From IMG/VR virus record IMGVR_UViG_3300032246_001518, positions 1 to 29,001 of that record: DNA of 29,001 nucleotides, one strand, 5' to 3'. Below, piece after piece: positions 7,318 through 13,668 of the stretch. The notes below the pieces were generated by a model. The model worked only from the letters and a program-made list of their open reading frames with translations. It was not told the origin of the DNA and ran no database searches. The position numbers were made by a program, and so were the translations under genes. The DNA is from a virus. The stretch's first letter is position 1. Every line of letters begins with the position of its first letter.

Positions 7318-8190
7318 ATTAATACAACTTCTATCCAAGATGTAGCTCTTGTTAGGATTATAGGAAATGATATCCCAGGTATACACGGAAATTTGCAATC
7401 ATTAAAAAATTTAATTTACATTTTAGAAAATGAAAAAAAATTTAAAAATGTTAAAAAAATTTTTATTATTAATAAAATATTAAATAAAAAAATTGAAAAA
7501 AAAATAATTAATGAAATTAAAAAACATGGTTTTATTTATTATGTAATTCCATTTAATTATGATAAATTTTTAGAAACATTTAATGAAGATTTAAAAAAAG
7601 AAATTAAAAATGATATTGTTGAAAACAAAATTAAAAAATTTTTAAAATCAATTCATTATATAATAGATATAAATAATGCAAGAAACAAAGGTCTTGAAAT
7701 TGGTTTTTTACATTCAAAAACAGTATTAATATTTGATGGAAATTCTTTTTTTACTGAAGAACTTTATAATGATTTTAAAAACAAACATAAAAAATTTAAT
7801 GACCAAAAAAATATTTTTGTTTTTCCAGTTCACAGGTTAAAAAATTATGAACAAATCTTTAAAAAAGAAGAACATAATTTTTACTACGAACCACAAGTTG
7901 GACTAGAAAATATTAATTCAAAATTTGATCCAGATTGTTTTTATACAGATTTTGAAAAAATTGAATTTTTAATAAGACACGGCGTAGACGGATATTGGAA
8001 TGAATGGAAAAAAGACAATCAGCAATATGCGTTAAAAGATTTTAATAATGTATACTGCAAAGGAATATTTAGGCTTCCAACTCACACTAACTTTGATTTT
8101 AATGATAACAAACTGTCGTTAGAAAAAAAACAAGCAAGATATAAGGGAATGCTGGACCTTTTAGACTTAGCATTTTTAAACGCTTATTAA
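7318..8190 (+). CDS. Glycosyltransferase-like (GT-A-like) protein, copy 1
   Basis: A paralogue of the protein at 11850-12782. Conserved parts are the N-terminal strand LVRIIGNDIPGIH, SLKNLIYILENE, KKIFIINKILNKKIEKK, NARNKGLEIGFLHSKTVLIFDGNSFFTEELY, VFPVHRL, NFYYEPQVGLENI, FLIRHGVDGYWNEW and YCKGIFRLPT. The ARNxGLxxG...LIFDG block resembles the ARNxG/DxD region of GT-A glycosyltransferases, which is why I suggest that fold. The first ATG-like start in frame (TTG 7393) would remove the conserved N-terminus. ATT 7318, 6 nt after AAAGAG, keeps it; ATC 7333 aligns with the ATG of copy 2. Very Lys/Ile-rich codon use. Acceptor and donor unknown. Confidence 0.6.
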   Translation: MNTTSIQDVALVRIIGNDIPGIHGNLQSLKNLIYILENEKKFKNVKKIFIINKILNKKIEKKIINEIKKHGFIYYVIPFNYDKFLETFNEDLKKEIKNDIVENKIKKFLKSIHYIIDINNARNKGLEIGFLHSKTVLIFDGNSFFTEELYNDFKNKHKKFNDQKNIFVFPVHRLKNYEQIFKKEEHNFYYEPQVGLENINSKFDPDCFYTDFEKIEFLIRHGVDGYWNEWKKDNQQYALKDFNNVYCKGIFRLPTHTNFDFNDNKLSLEKKQARYKGMLDLLDLAFLNAY

Positions 8191-8202
8191 AAACCACAAT
8201 TG

Positions 8203-8211
8203 TGATACAAT
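8203..8211 (+). promoter_or_regulatory. Extended -10 promoter TGA-TACAAT
   Basis: TGATACAAT ends 21 nt before ATG 8233 and is followed by a good AGAAAGG ribosome site, so a transcript for the three radical-SAM genes can start near 8218. The -35 region is weak. Confidence 0.6.
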
Positions 8212-8232
8212 GTTTAAGTAGAAAGGCATAAA

Positions 8233-9225
8233 ATGATTCATCATATGAGTATAGACCCAAATGGTTTTTGTAACGCAAAATGTTGGTTTTGTCCTGTTGC
8301 ATACGTTGGCAATTCAAAAGAAAACAAAACAAACATGTCTCTTGAAACAATGGAAAGTATCTTTAAGCAATTAGATGAAGGTAAAGGCGATTGGGTTTCA
8401 GAAATGATTTTTAATACTCCAATTCATTTTAACGAAGTTTTGCTTTATCCGCATTTTGAAGAGATGCTAAGTTTGCATAGAAAATATAAAATTGGTGTAG
8501 GAATATATACCAACGGCGTAAACTTAACAAGAGAAAAAACTGATCTAATTAAAAAATATCGAGACACTGTTACGGTTGTTGCCATAAATGTCCCTTCTTT
8601 AGAAGCAGAACAATGGTCTAAATTTACTGGTTTTAATATTAAAATTTTTCCAAAACTATTAGATAATCTTAAATATGCAGAAGAAAAACTTTCTAAAATA
8701 TATTCACCAAAACATTTTTATATTATGGCAAACGGCGTTAATGAAAAATCATTATTTAAAAACGGGGGCTGGTTGGATATGTTGCCAAATGCTCCAAAAT
8801 ATGACATGGATTTAGATACAGGAACTCTTGCAAACATTGTAAAAAACATGAAAGAGTTGTTGCCAAATACAAACATATGGGGCAGAAATAATTTGGGTGA
8901 TAGAACCAGTGTATTAGAAGATTTAAATATTATTTCAAATCAATCTGCAATAAAAGAAAAAAATAAAGGAAAAGTAATTGGTTGTGGCTTGAAGTATAAC
9001 GAAAATCTTTATATATCAGCTACGGGCAATGTTTATATTTGTTGTATAGATTTTAATTATGAAACAGTTTATGCAAATATTCATGAAACACCACTTAAAG
9101 AAATTTGGTTGGGTGCAGACAGAAGAGAAGCAATTCAAAAAGCTTATGATGGACTTTGTTTAAATTGTTTGCATGGAGTTAGAGAAGAAGGATCTGGTCC
9201 AGCGATTAAAAAGGTTATAGAGTAA
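8233..9225 (+). CDS. Radical SAM / SPASM-twitch-like protein, copy 1 (330 aa)
   Basis: The N-terminus has the radical-SAM cluster motif CNAKCWFC (C13-x3-C17-x2-C20), which binds a [4Fe-4S] cluster and splits S-adenosylmethionine to start radical chemistry. A TIM-barrel core follows (LYPHFEEMLSLHRKY, GIYTNGVNL, AINVPS). The C-terminal part resembles a SPASM/twitch auxiliary cluster domain: VIGCGL, GNVYICCIDF, ETVYANI, LKEIW and LCLNCLH. Such enzymes mature peptides or modify sugars and aminoglycosides. No precursor-peptide gene is obvious nearby; GT-like, SGNH and carbamoyltransferase genes are. Two paralogues follow at once. A 71-nt block (8612-8682) is identical in copy 3. Confidence 0.88.
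   Translation: MIHHMSIDPNGFCNAKCWFCPVAYVGNSKENKTNMSLETMESIFKQLDEGKGDWVSEMIFNTPIHFNEVLLYPHFEEMLSLHRKYKIGVGIYTNGVNLTREKTDLIKKYRDTVTVVAINVPSLEAEQWSKFTGFNIKIFPKLLDNLKYAEEKLSKIYSPKHFYIMANGVNEKSLFKNGGWLDMLPNAPKYDMDLDTGTLANIVKNMKELLPNTNIWGRNNLGDRTSVLEDLNIISNQSAIKEKNKGKVIGCGLKYNENLYISATGNVYICCIDFNYETVYANIHETPLKEIWLGADRREAIQKAYDGLCLNCLHGVREEGSGPAIKKVIE
8612..8682 (+). repeat. 71-nt exact repeat within radical-SAM copy 1
   Basis: Identical base for base to 10629-10699 in copy 3, encoding EWSKFTGFNIKIFPKLLDNLKYAE-type sequence, while copy 2 differs at many synonymous sites over the same stretch. Confidence 0.9.
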
Positions 9226-9230
9226 TTTTA

Positions 9231-10223
9231 ATGATTAAAAGCATAAATATTGACCCTAATGGTTTATGTAATGCAAAATGCTGGTTTTGTCCAGTTGCTT
9301 ATGAAGGCAATCCTAAAAAACAAAAAACAAACATGCCCTTAGATTTAATGGAAAGCATTCTTTCCCAGTTAGATGCGGGAAGAGGAGAATGGGTTTCAAA
9401 AAAAATATACAATGCGCCAATTCATTTTAATGAAGTATTACTCTATCCATATTTTAAAGAAATGCTTGATTTGCATAGAAAATATAAGGTATTTGTATCC
9501 ATTTATACTAATGGTGTAAACTTAACAAAGGAAAAAACAGATACAATTGTGGAATACAGAGATGTTGTAGACTTAATAGCTTTAAATGTTCCATCTCTTA
9601 ATGCAGAGCAATGGTCAAAATTTACTGGATTTAATATTAAAATTTTTCCTAAGTTAATAGAAAATTTAAAATATGCAGAAGAAAAATTATCAACTGTTTA
9701 TTCCCCAGAAGATTTTTATATTATGGCAAACGGTGTTGATGAGAAGTCATTATTTAAAAATGGTGGGTGGATAGAAATGCTAGAGGATGCTCCAAATTAC
9801 AACCTAGATTTAAATAATGGAACCTTAGCTACAATTGTAAAAGAAATGAAAGAAATTTTACCAAATACAAATATTTGGGGAAGAAACAATTTGGGCGATA
9901 GAACTGGTGTTTTAGAAGAACTTAAAATAATTTCTAATCAATCTGCAGTTAACCAAAGAAATAGCGGTAAAGTAATTGGTTGTGGTTTAAAGTTTGATGA
10001 AAGACTTTACATTGCAGCAAATGGGGATGTTTATATTTGTGCTGTAGACTTTAATTATGAAATTGTTTACGGCAATGTAAAAGAAATACCACTTAAAGAA
10101 ATTTGGCAAGGATCACAAAGAAAAGATGCTATCAAAAAAAGCTACGAAACTTTGTGTCAATCATGTCTACATGCAATTAAAGAAGAAGGTTCTGGACCCT
10201 CATTAGTAAAGGTTATAAAATAA
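9231..10223 (+). CDS. Radical SAM / SPASM-twitch-like protein, copy 2 (330 aa)
   Basis: Same length and architecture as copy 1: IDPNGLCNAKCWFCPVAYEGN at the N-terminus with the CxxxCxxC cluster, barrel core with IYTNGVNL and ALNVPS, and C-terminal VIGCGL, GDVYICAVDF and LCQSCLH. The auxiliary region has one cysteine fewer than copies 1 and 3 (YICA instead of YICC), so the shared four cysteines (C, C, CxxC) are the likely cluster ligands. It starts 5 nt after the stop of copy 1 with only a weak ribosome site, suggesting translational coupling. It is the most diverged of the three at nucleotide level, so it may have a different substrate. Confidence 0.88.
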   Translation: MIKSINIDPNGLCNAKCWFCPVAYEGNPKKQKTNMPLDLMESILSQLDAGRGEWVSKKIYNAPIHFNEVLLYPYFKEMLDLHRKYKVFVSIYTNGVNLTKEKTDTIVEYRDVVDLIALNVPSLNAEQWSKFTGFNIKIFPKLIENLKYAEEKLSTVYSPEDFYIMANGVDEKSLFKNGGWIEMLEDAPNYNLDLNNGTLATIVKEMKEILPNTNIWGRNNLGDRTGVLEELKIISNQSAVNQRNSGKVIGCGLKFDERLYIAANGDVYICAVDFNYEIVYGNVKEIPLKEIWQGSQRKDAIKKSYETLCQSCLHAIKEEGSGPSLVKVIK

Positions 10224-10225
10224 AA

Positions 10226-11239
10226 ATGATAAATTTGTATAAACCAACAATTAAATATGTCAATGTTGATCCAAATGGAATATGCAATGCAAAATGTTGG
10301 TTTTGCCCAGTTGCATATGTAGGAAATTCAAAAGAAAATAAAACAAATATGTCCATTGAAACAATGGAAAACATTTTTAAACAACTCGCTGAAGGCCGTG
10401 GAGATTTTGTTTTTCCAGGAACAATTTATAATTCTCCAATTCATTTTAATGAAATGTTACTTTATCCGTATTTTGAAGAAATGCTAGAACTGCATAGAAA
10501 ATATAATGTTGCTATGATTGTTTTTACCAACGGTGTAAATTTAACAAAAGAAAAAACAGATTTGATTAAGAAATATAAAGATGTTGTTAAAGAAATAAGG
10601 TTAAATGTTCCTTCTGCAAATGCAGAAGAATGGTCTAAATTTACTGGTTTTAATATTAAAATTTTTCCAAAACTATTAGATAATCTTAAATATGCAGAAC
10701 AAGAATTGTCTACAATTTATGACTCAAAAAATTTTTACATAATGGTAAATGGCGTTAATGAAAAATCATTATTTAAAAACGGAGGCTGGACTGAAATTCT
10801 TGAAAATGCACCAGAATATAATTTAAGCTTAACAGATGGAACAATGTCAAAAGCAGTTGAAGAATTTAAAGTTATTTTTCCAAAAATACATGTTTGGGGA
10901 GGAAATAATTTAAGCGATAGAACAAGCATCTTGGAAGATTTAAAAATTATATCTAATCAACCTTCAATTAAAGCAAAAAATCAAGGAAAAGTAGTAGGTT
11001 GCGGAACATCTTTTAATGAAGGTTTTTACGTATCTGCAACTGGCAATGTTTATATTTGCTGCATAGATTTTGAATATGAAACAGTTTATGCAAATATTCA
11101 TAATACCTCTATTAAAGAAATTTGGGAAGGATTTCAAAGGCAAGAAGCAATTAAAAAAGCGTATTCTGGCTTATGTGTTGAATGCCTTCATGCTATAAAA
11201 GAAGAAGGATTTGGACCCAGCTTGCAAAAAACAATTTAA
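10226..11239 (+). CDS. Radical SAM / SPASM-twitch-like protein, copy 3 (337 aa)
   Basis: Third tandem paralogue, with a short N-terminal extension (MINLYKPTIKYVNVDPNG) before CNAKCWFC. The barrel differs locally from copies 1 and 2 (DFVFPGTIYNSPIHFNEMLLYP; MIVFTNGVNL; GGNNLSDRT in place of GRNNLGDRT), whereas the C-terminal GNVYICCIDF and LCVECLH ligands are kept. The start is 2 nt after the upstream stop. The block 10629-10699 is identical to copy 1, evidence of recent recombination or gene conversion between the outer copies. It ends just before the promoter of the small heat-shock gene. Substrate unknown; see the neighbouring GT-like genes. Confidence 0.88.
   Translation: MINLYKPTIKYVNVDPNGICNAKCWFCPVAYVGNSKENKTNMSIETMENIFKQLAEGRGDFVFPGTIYNSPIHFNEMLLYPYFEEMLELHRKYNVAMIVFTNGVNLTKEKTDLIKKYKDVVKEIRLNVPSANAEEWSKFTGFNIKIFPKLLDNLKYAEQELSTIYDSKNFYIMVNGVNEKSLFKNGGWTEILENAPEYNLSLTDGTMSKAVEEFKVIFPKIHVWGGNNLSDRTSILEDLKIISNQPSIKAKNQGKVVGCGTSFNEGFYVSATGNVYICCIDFEYETVYANIHNTSIKEIWEGFQRQEAIKKAYSGLCVECLHAIKEEGFGPSLQKTI
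10629..10699 (+). repeat. 71-nt exact repeat within radical-SAM copy 3
   Basis: Exact duplicate of 8612-8682; a further shared stretch of about 30 nt encodes GVNEKSLFKNG in both genes. Confidence 0.9.
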
Positions 11240-11250
11240 TATATTATAAT
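11222..11250 (+). promoter_or_regulatory. Promoter for small heat-shock gene (TTGCAA-17-TATAAT)
   Basis: -35 TTGCAA 11222-11227 and -10 TATAAT 11245-11250. The predicted transcript starts near 11257 with a small hairpin TGAGC/GCTCA (11256-11260, 11272-11276). The same GCTC could instead pair with GAGC at 11301-11304, next to the ribosome site. Confidence 0.65.
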
Positions 11251-11312
11251 ATAAATGAGCTGCCAATAGGGGCTCAAAATCTAACTAACTTGCTGAAAAG
11301 GAGCTAAGTAAA

Positions 11313-11747
11313 ATGACACATCTAAGATACACAGACCCATTCGTACAAATTCAATCTATTTTTAATGACCCGTTCTTTCTAGGGTTTAATGATCAATTTG
11401 TAAGGTGGGAATCAAATAAGAAAACAACATCACAATTTCCTCCATATAATGTAAAAAAGGTTGACGAAGACAATTACACAATTGAACTTGCAGTTGCGGG
11501 ATATTCCCGTGAAGACCTTGAGATTAAAGTAGAAAAAGATACTCTAACAATCAAAAGCGAAAAAGAAAAAGACGAAAAATCTGATTTCCTACATCGTGGC
11601 ATTGCGGGACGTAATTTTACTCAACACTTTACATTAGGAGAATATATGGTTGTTAAATCTGCTTCACTTGAAAATGGATTACTTTCAATTAATATTGAAC
11701 GTGAACTTCCAGAGGAAGCCAAACCTAAGACTATTAAAATCAAATAG
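11313..11747 (+). CDS. Small heat-shock protein, HSP20/alpha-crystallin family (144 aa)
   Basis: ATP-independent holdase chaperone that keeps unfolding proteins soluble in the cytoplasm. The alpha-crystallin domain runs from about residue 45 (YNVKKVDEDNYTIELAVAGYSREDLEIKVEKDTLTIKSEK) to 138 and contains the hallmark A-x-x-x-n-GLL motif (ASLENGLLSINI). The C-terminal IKIK supplies the I-x-I oligomerisation motif. The N-terminal arm begins HLRYTDPFVQIQSIFNDPFF, typical of phage and bacterial members. Length is normal. The gene has its own promoter (11222-11250) and an AAAGGAGC ribosome site. Related sHSP genes are common in cyanophages and other large aquatic phages, where they are thought to assist capsid or enzyme folding. 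Confidence 0.95.
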   Translation: MTHLRYTDPFVQIQSIFNDPFFLGFNDQFVRWESNKKTTSQFPPYNVKKVDEDNYTIELAVAGYSREDLEIKVEKDTLTIKSEKEKDEKSDFLHRGIAGRNFTQHFTLGEYMVVKSASLENGLLSINIERELPEEAKPKTIKIK

Positions 11748-11755
11748 TGTATAAT
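11748..11755 (+). promoter_or_regulatory. -10 promoter TG-TATAAT
   Basis: TGTATAAT straddles the stop codon region of the sHSP gene and precedes a structured leader of the second GT-like gene. The -35 is weak. Confidence 0.5.
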
Positions 11756-11759
11756 TAAA

Positions 11760-11820
11760 ATCTGCACCCCTTCATCGGGGAGTCGCAGATTGTGACCTGA
11801 GCAAGTCCTAAAACTGCTCA
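11760..11820 (+). promoter_or_regulatory. Structured leader with two hairpins upstream of GT-like gene 2
   Basis: Hairpin 1: ATCTGC (11760-11765) with GCAGAT (11785-11790), inner CCCC/GGGG (11767-11770, 11777-11780). Hairpin 2: TGAGCA (11798-11803) with TGCTCA (11815-11820). Neither is followed by a T-run, so they are not terminators. The roughly 90-nt leader lies between a -10 box and ATG 11850. It could be a regulatory leader or a small stable RNA. I do not recognise a known riboswitch class. Confidence 0.55.
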
Positions 11821-11849
11821 CATAGAAATTAGGGGTAAACAAAATATCA

Positions 11850-12782
11850 ATGCATCAAGTGTCTCTTGTTCGCATCATAGGAAATGATGTCCCTGAAATA
11901 CACAGCCAAGACCAATCTTTAAAAAATTTAGAATATATTTTAAAAAATGAAAAAAATTTTTTAAATTGTAAAAAAATATTTATTTTAAATAGAATAGTTA
12001 ATAAAAATATTGAAAAAGAAATTATTGATCAACTTAAAAAACATAATATTGAATATTTTATTATACCTTTTCAAACAAAAGAATTTATAAATTTATTTAA
12101 TAAAAATTTTAAATGTTTAGATAAAAAACTAAATTTGTTTAATTTTGAACCAGAAGATTCCTTTGCTTTGACAGAAACAATGTCGGAATCTATATATTTT
12201 TTAACAAATGTAAATAAAGCAAGAAATTTTGGAATAGAAAAAGGAAATATTTATTCAAATACAACTTTAATATTTGATGGCAGTTGTTTTATGACAGAAG
12301 AACTTTATTTTGATTTTTTAAATAATTTAAATAAAACAGATAAAAATGATAAAGCTATTTTTATTTTTCCAATGCATCGTTTATCAAATTACAATCAAAT
12401 AAAAAATAAAGAAAAACATAATTTTTGGTTTGAGCCACAAATTGGAATGAAAAATATTGTTTTAAATTTTGACAATAATAAACAATGGCCAGAAGATAAA
12501 ATTGAATTTTTACACAGATATGGCATAGAAGGTTATTGGGATTTATGGAAAGAAAAAAATCAAAAATATGAAAGTCTAGATTGTTTAAAGATTTATTGCA
12601 AGGGAGTATTTAGGCTTCCAACTTGGACATTTTTTGACATAAAAAACAAAAACAAAAAACCAGACCTAAATTCAATAAAAAACTTTGGATTAATACCTGG
12701 CAGAAATTTATTTAGAAAAGTAGGATTGATCAAGCTTTTAACATTGGCATATTCACAATCTTTTATTGACAAAGAAGGTTGA
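11850..12782 (+). CDS. Glycosyltransferase-like (GT-A-like) protein, copy 2 (310 aa)
   Basis: Paralogue of the protein at 7318-8190, with a normal ATG and the whole conserved N-terminus: MHQVSLVRIIGNDVPEIH, SLKNLEYILKNE, KKIFILNRIVNKNIEKE, NKARNFGIEKGNIYSNTTLIFDGSCFMTEELY, IFPMHRLSNY, NFWFEPQIGM, FLHRYGIEGYWDLW and YCKGVFRLPTW. The ARNxG...LIFDG region resembles the donor/metal site of GT-A enzymes. It has about 20 extra residues in the middle (residues 75-100) and a C-terminal extension compared with copy 1. The two copies bracket the radical-SAM triplet, so a shared pathway is likely. Its last codons contain the -35 box of the Dps promoter. Confidence 0.62.
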   Translation: MHQVSLVRIIGNDVPEIHSQDQSLKNLEYILKNEKNFLNCKKIFILNRIVNKNIEKEIIDQLKKHNIEYFIIPFQTKEFINLFNKNFKCLDKKLNLFNFEPEDSFALTETMSESIYFLTNVNKARNFGIEKGNIYSNTTLIFDGSCFMTEELYFDFLNNLNKTDKNDKAIFIFPMHRLSNYNQIKNKEKHNFWFEPQIGMKNIVLNFDNNKQWPEDKIEFLHRYGIEGYWDLWKEKNQKYESLDCLKIYCKGVFRLPTWTFFDIKNKNKKPDLNSIKNFGLIPGRNLFRKVGLIKLLTLAYSQSFIDKEG

Positions 12783-12794
12783 TGGGTATATAAT
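12766..12794 (+). promoter_or_regulatory. Consensus sigma70-type promoter for Dps gene
   Basis: TTGACA (12766-12771), 17-bp spacer, TATAAT (12789-12794): a perfect consensus, with the -35 inside the 3' end of the upstream gene. Expected start near 12801, 27 nt before the ATG. Confidence 0.85.
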
Positions 12795-12827
12795 TATATT
12801 TATAAAGACGTACAGGAAGTGGTAAAT

Positions 12828-13274
12828 ATGGCAACAAATCAAGAATTGGTAAGTGTTTTAAAAGAATTACAATCTATGGCGATGAAGATTTATGCACAGT
12901 CTCATGGCTACCATTGGAATATTAAAGGTCGGGAATTCAAACAAGACCATGCTTTTTTGTTAGAAATTTACGAAGACGTGTTTGATTCAATTGATACTTA
13001 CGCAGAAAATTTAAGAAAGATTGGCGTTAAAGCCCCGTTTGGCTTAGAGCAATTACAACAAAATAGTGCATTAAGAATAAATGATTCATTTGAATTAACA
13101 GCAGAACAAATGTTTTTTGAATTAAGTAAAACAAATTTACAAATAATTGATAAATTAAAAGATGGTTGCGATATTGCTGATAAAGCAAGGGAACAAGGCA
13201 TACTAAACTTTTTTGCTGATCGCCTAGACAAGCATGAATTTTGGCAATGGCAGTTGACAGAAACCCTAGCATAA
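12828..13274 (+). CDS. dps: Dps-like ferritin (DNA protection during starvation), 148 aa
   Basis: Dps proteins form 12-subunit cages that oxidise and store iron and often coat DNA, protecting it from Fenton damage. The signature AQSHGYHWNIKGREFKQDHAF...DSIDTYAENLRKIG is present, with ferroxidase ligands corresponding to His29, His41, Asp56 and Glu60; the position usually occupied by another Asp is Leu45, with Glu46 beside it. ATG 12828 is preferred over the in-frame GTG 12819 because it has AGGAAG 8 nt upstream. A consensus promoter drives it, suggesting strong expression. Phage-borne Dps is uncommon; together with thioredoxin and an Fe-S carrier it suggests iron and redox management during infection. 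Confidence 0.9.
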   Translation: MATNQELVSVLKELQSMAMKIYAQSHGYHWNIKGREFKQDHAFLLEIYEDVFDSIDTYAENLRKIGVKAPFGLEQLQQNSALRINDSFELTAEQMFFELSKTNLQIIDKLKDGCDIADKAREQGILNFFADRLDKHEFWQWQLTETLA

Positions 13275-13283
13275 TTATATAAT
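13254..13283 (+). promoter_or_regulatory. Promoter upstream of tRNA cluster (TTGACA-18-TATAAT)
   Basis: TTGACA 13254-13259 lies inside the last codons of dps and TATAAT at 13278-13283 right after its stop. Expected start near 13290, only about 17 nt before a terminator-like hairpin. Confidence 0.75.
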
Positions 13284-13306
13284 ATAAATATCAAACAAAA
13301 GATAAC

Positions 13307-13338
13307 AAAAGGTACTAGAGATAGTACCTTTTGTTTTT
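13307..13338 (+). terminator. Intrinsic terminator (or attenuator) before tRNA cluster
   Basis: Perfect 10-bp stem AAAAGGTACT/AGTACCTTTT, 6-nt loop, followed by GTTTTT. It ends the dps transcript but also lies just downstream of the promoter at 13254-13283, so it could attenuate tRNA transcription. Confidence 0.8.
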
Positions 13339-13343
13339 AATAT

Positions 13344-13417
13344 GGAGCAGTAGCTTAGTTGGTTAAAGCCCCGAACTCATAATTCGGTAATCGTAGGTTC
13401 AAGTCCTACCTGCTCCA
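13344..13417 (+). tRNA. tRNA-Met (anticodon CAT, elongator type)
   Basis: Acceptor GGAGCAG/CTGCTCC, anticodon stem CCGAA/TTCGG around CTCATAA, T arm GTAGG-TTCAAGT-CCTAC, discriminator A. The first acceptor pair is a normal G-C, so it is not an initiator. A lysidine-type Ile (AUA) tRNA cannot be excluded, but tRNA-Ile(TAT) already exists here. Confidence 0.88.
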
Positions 13418-13421
13418 CAAA

Positions 13422-13494
13422 GCCCCAGTAATCCAGTGGTAGAGATAGTAGACTTAAAATCTATACAGCGTTGGTTCGAATCCAACTTGGGGTA
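13422..13494 (+). tRNA. tRNA with anticodon TAA (Leu), lacking the long variable arm
   Basis: Acceptor GCCCCAG/TTGGGGT (G-T wobbles at both ends), anticodon stem GTAGA/TCTAT around CTTAAAA (anticodon TAA, codon UUA), variable region only about 5 nt (ACAGC), T arm GTTGG-TTCGAAT-CCAAC, discriminator A. Bacterial tRNA-Leu normally has a long variable arm, so this is unusual. Confidence 0.8.
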
Positions 13495-13495
13495 C

Positions 13496-13568
13496 GCTTC
13501 TATAGCTCAGTTGGTAGAGCAGCAGACTTTTAATCTGCGGGTCGTAGGTTCAAAACCTACTGGAGGCA
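13496..13568 (+). tRNA. tRNA-Lys (anticodon TTT)
   Basis: Acceptor GCTTCTA/TGGAGGC, D stem GCTC/GAGC, anticodon stem GCAGA/TCTGC around CTTTTAA (TTT), T arm GTAGG-TTCAAAA-CCTAC, discriminator A. It serves the very abundant AAA codon. Confidence 0.93.
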
Positions 13569-13572
13569 CTAA

Positions 13573-13645
13573 GCCTTTGTAGCTCAGGGGATAGAGCGAG
13601 ACTCTTCTAAGGTCTGCGTCGCAGGTTCGATTCCTGCCAAGGGCG
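13573..13645 (+). tRNA. tRNA-Arg (anticodon TCT)
   Basis: Acceptor GCCTTTG/CAAGGGC, D stem GCTC/GAGC, anticodon stem AGACT/GGTCT around CTTCTAA (TCT), T arm GCAGG-TTCGATT-CCTGC, discriminator G. It reads AGA, the main Arg codon of this AT-rich phage. Confidence 0.92.
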
Positions 13646-13668
13646 CATGTATTTATTTAATATTAGTG

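Noticed and set aside
12998-13294. Minus-strand frames of 98 and 81 aa over the Dps gene
   Set aside because: Shadow frames of a conserved gene; composition is implausible (Ser/Cys/Ile runs) and no ribosome sites are present.
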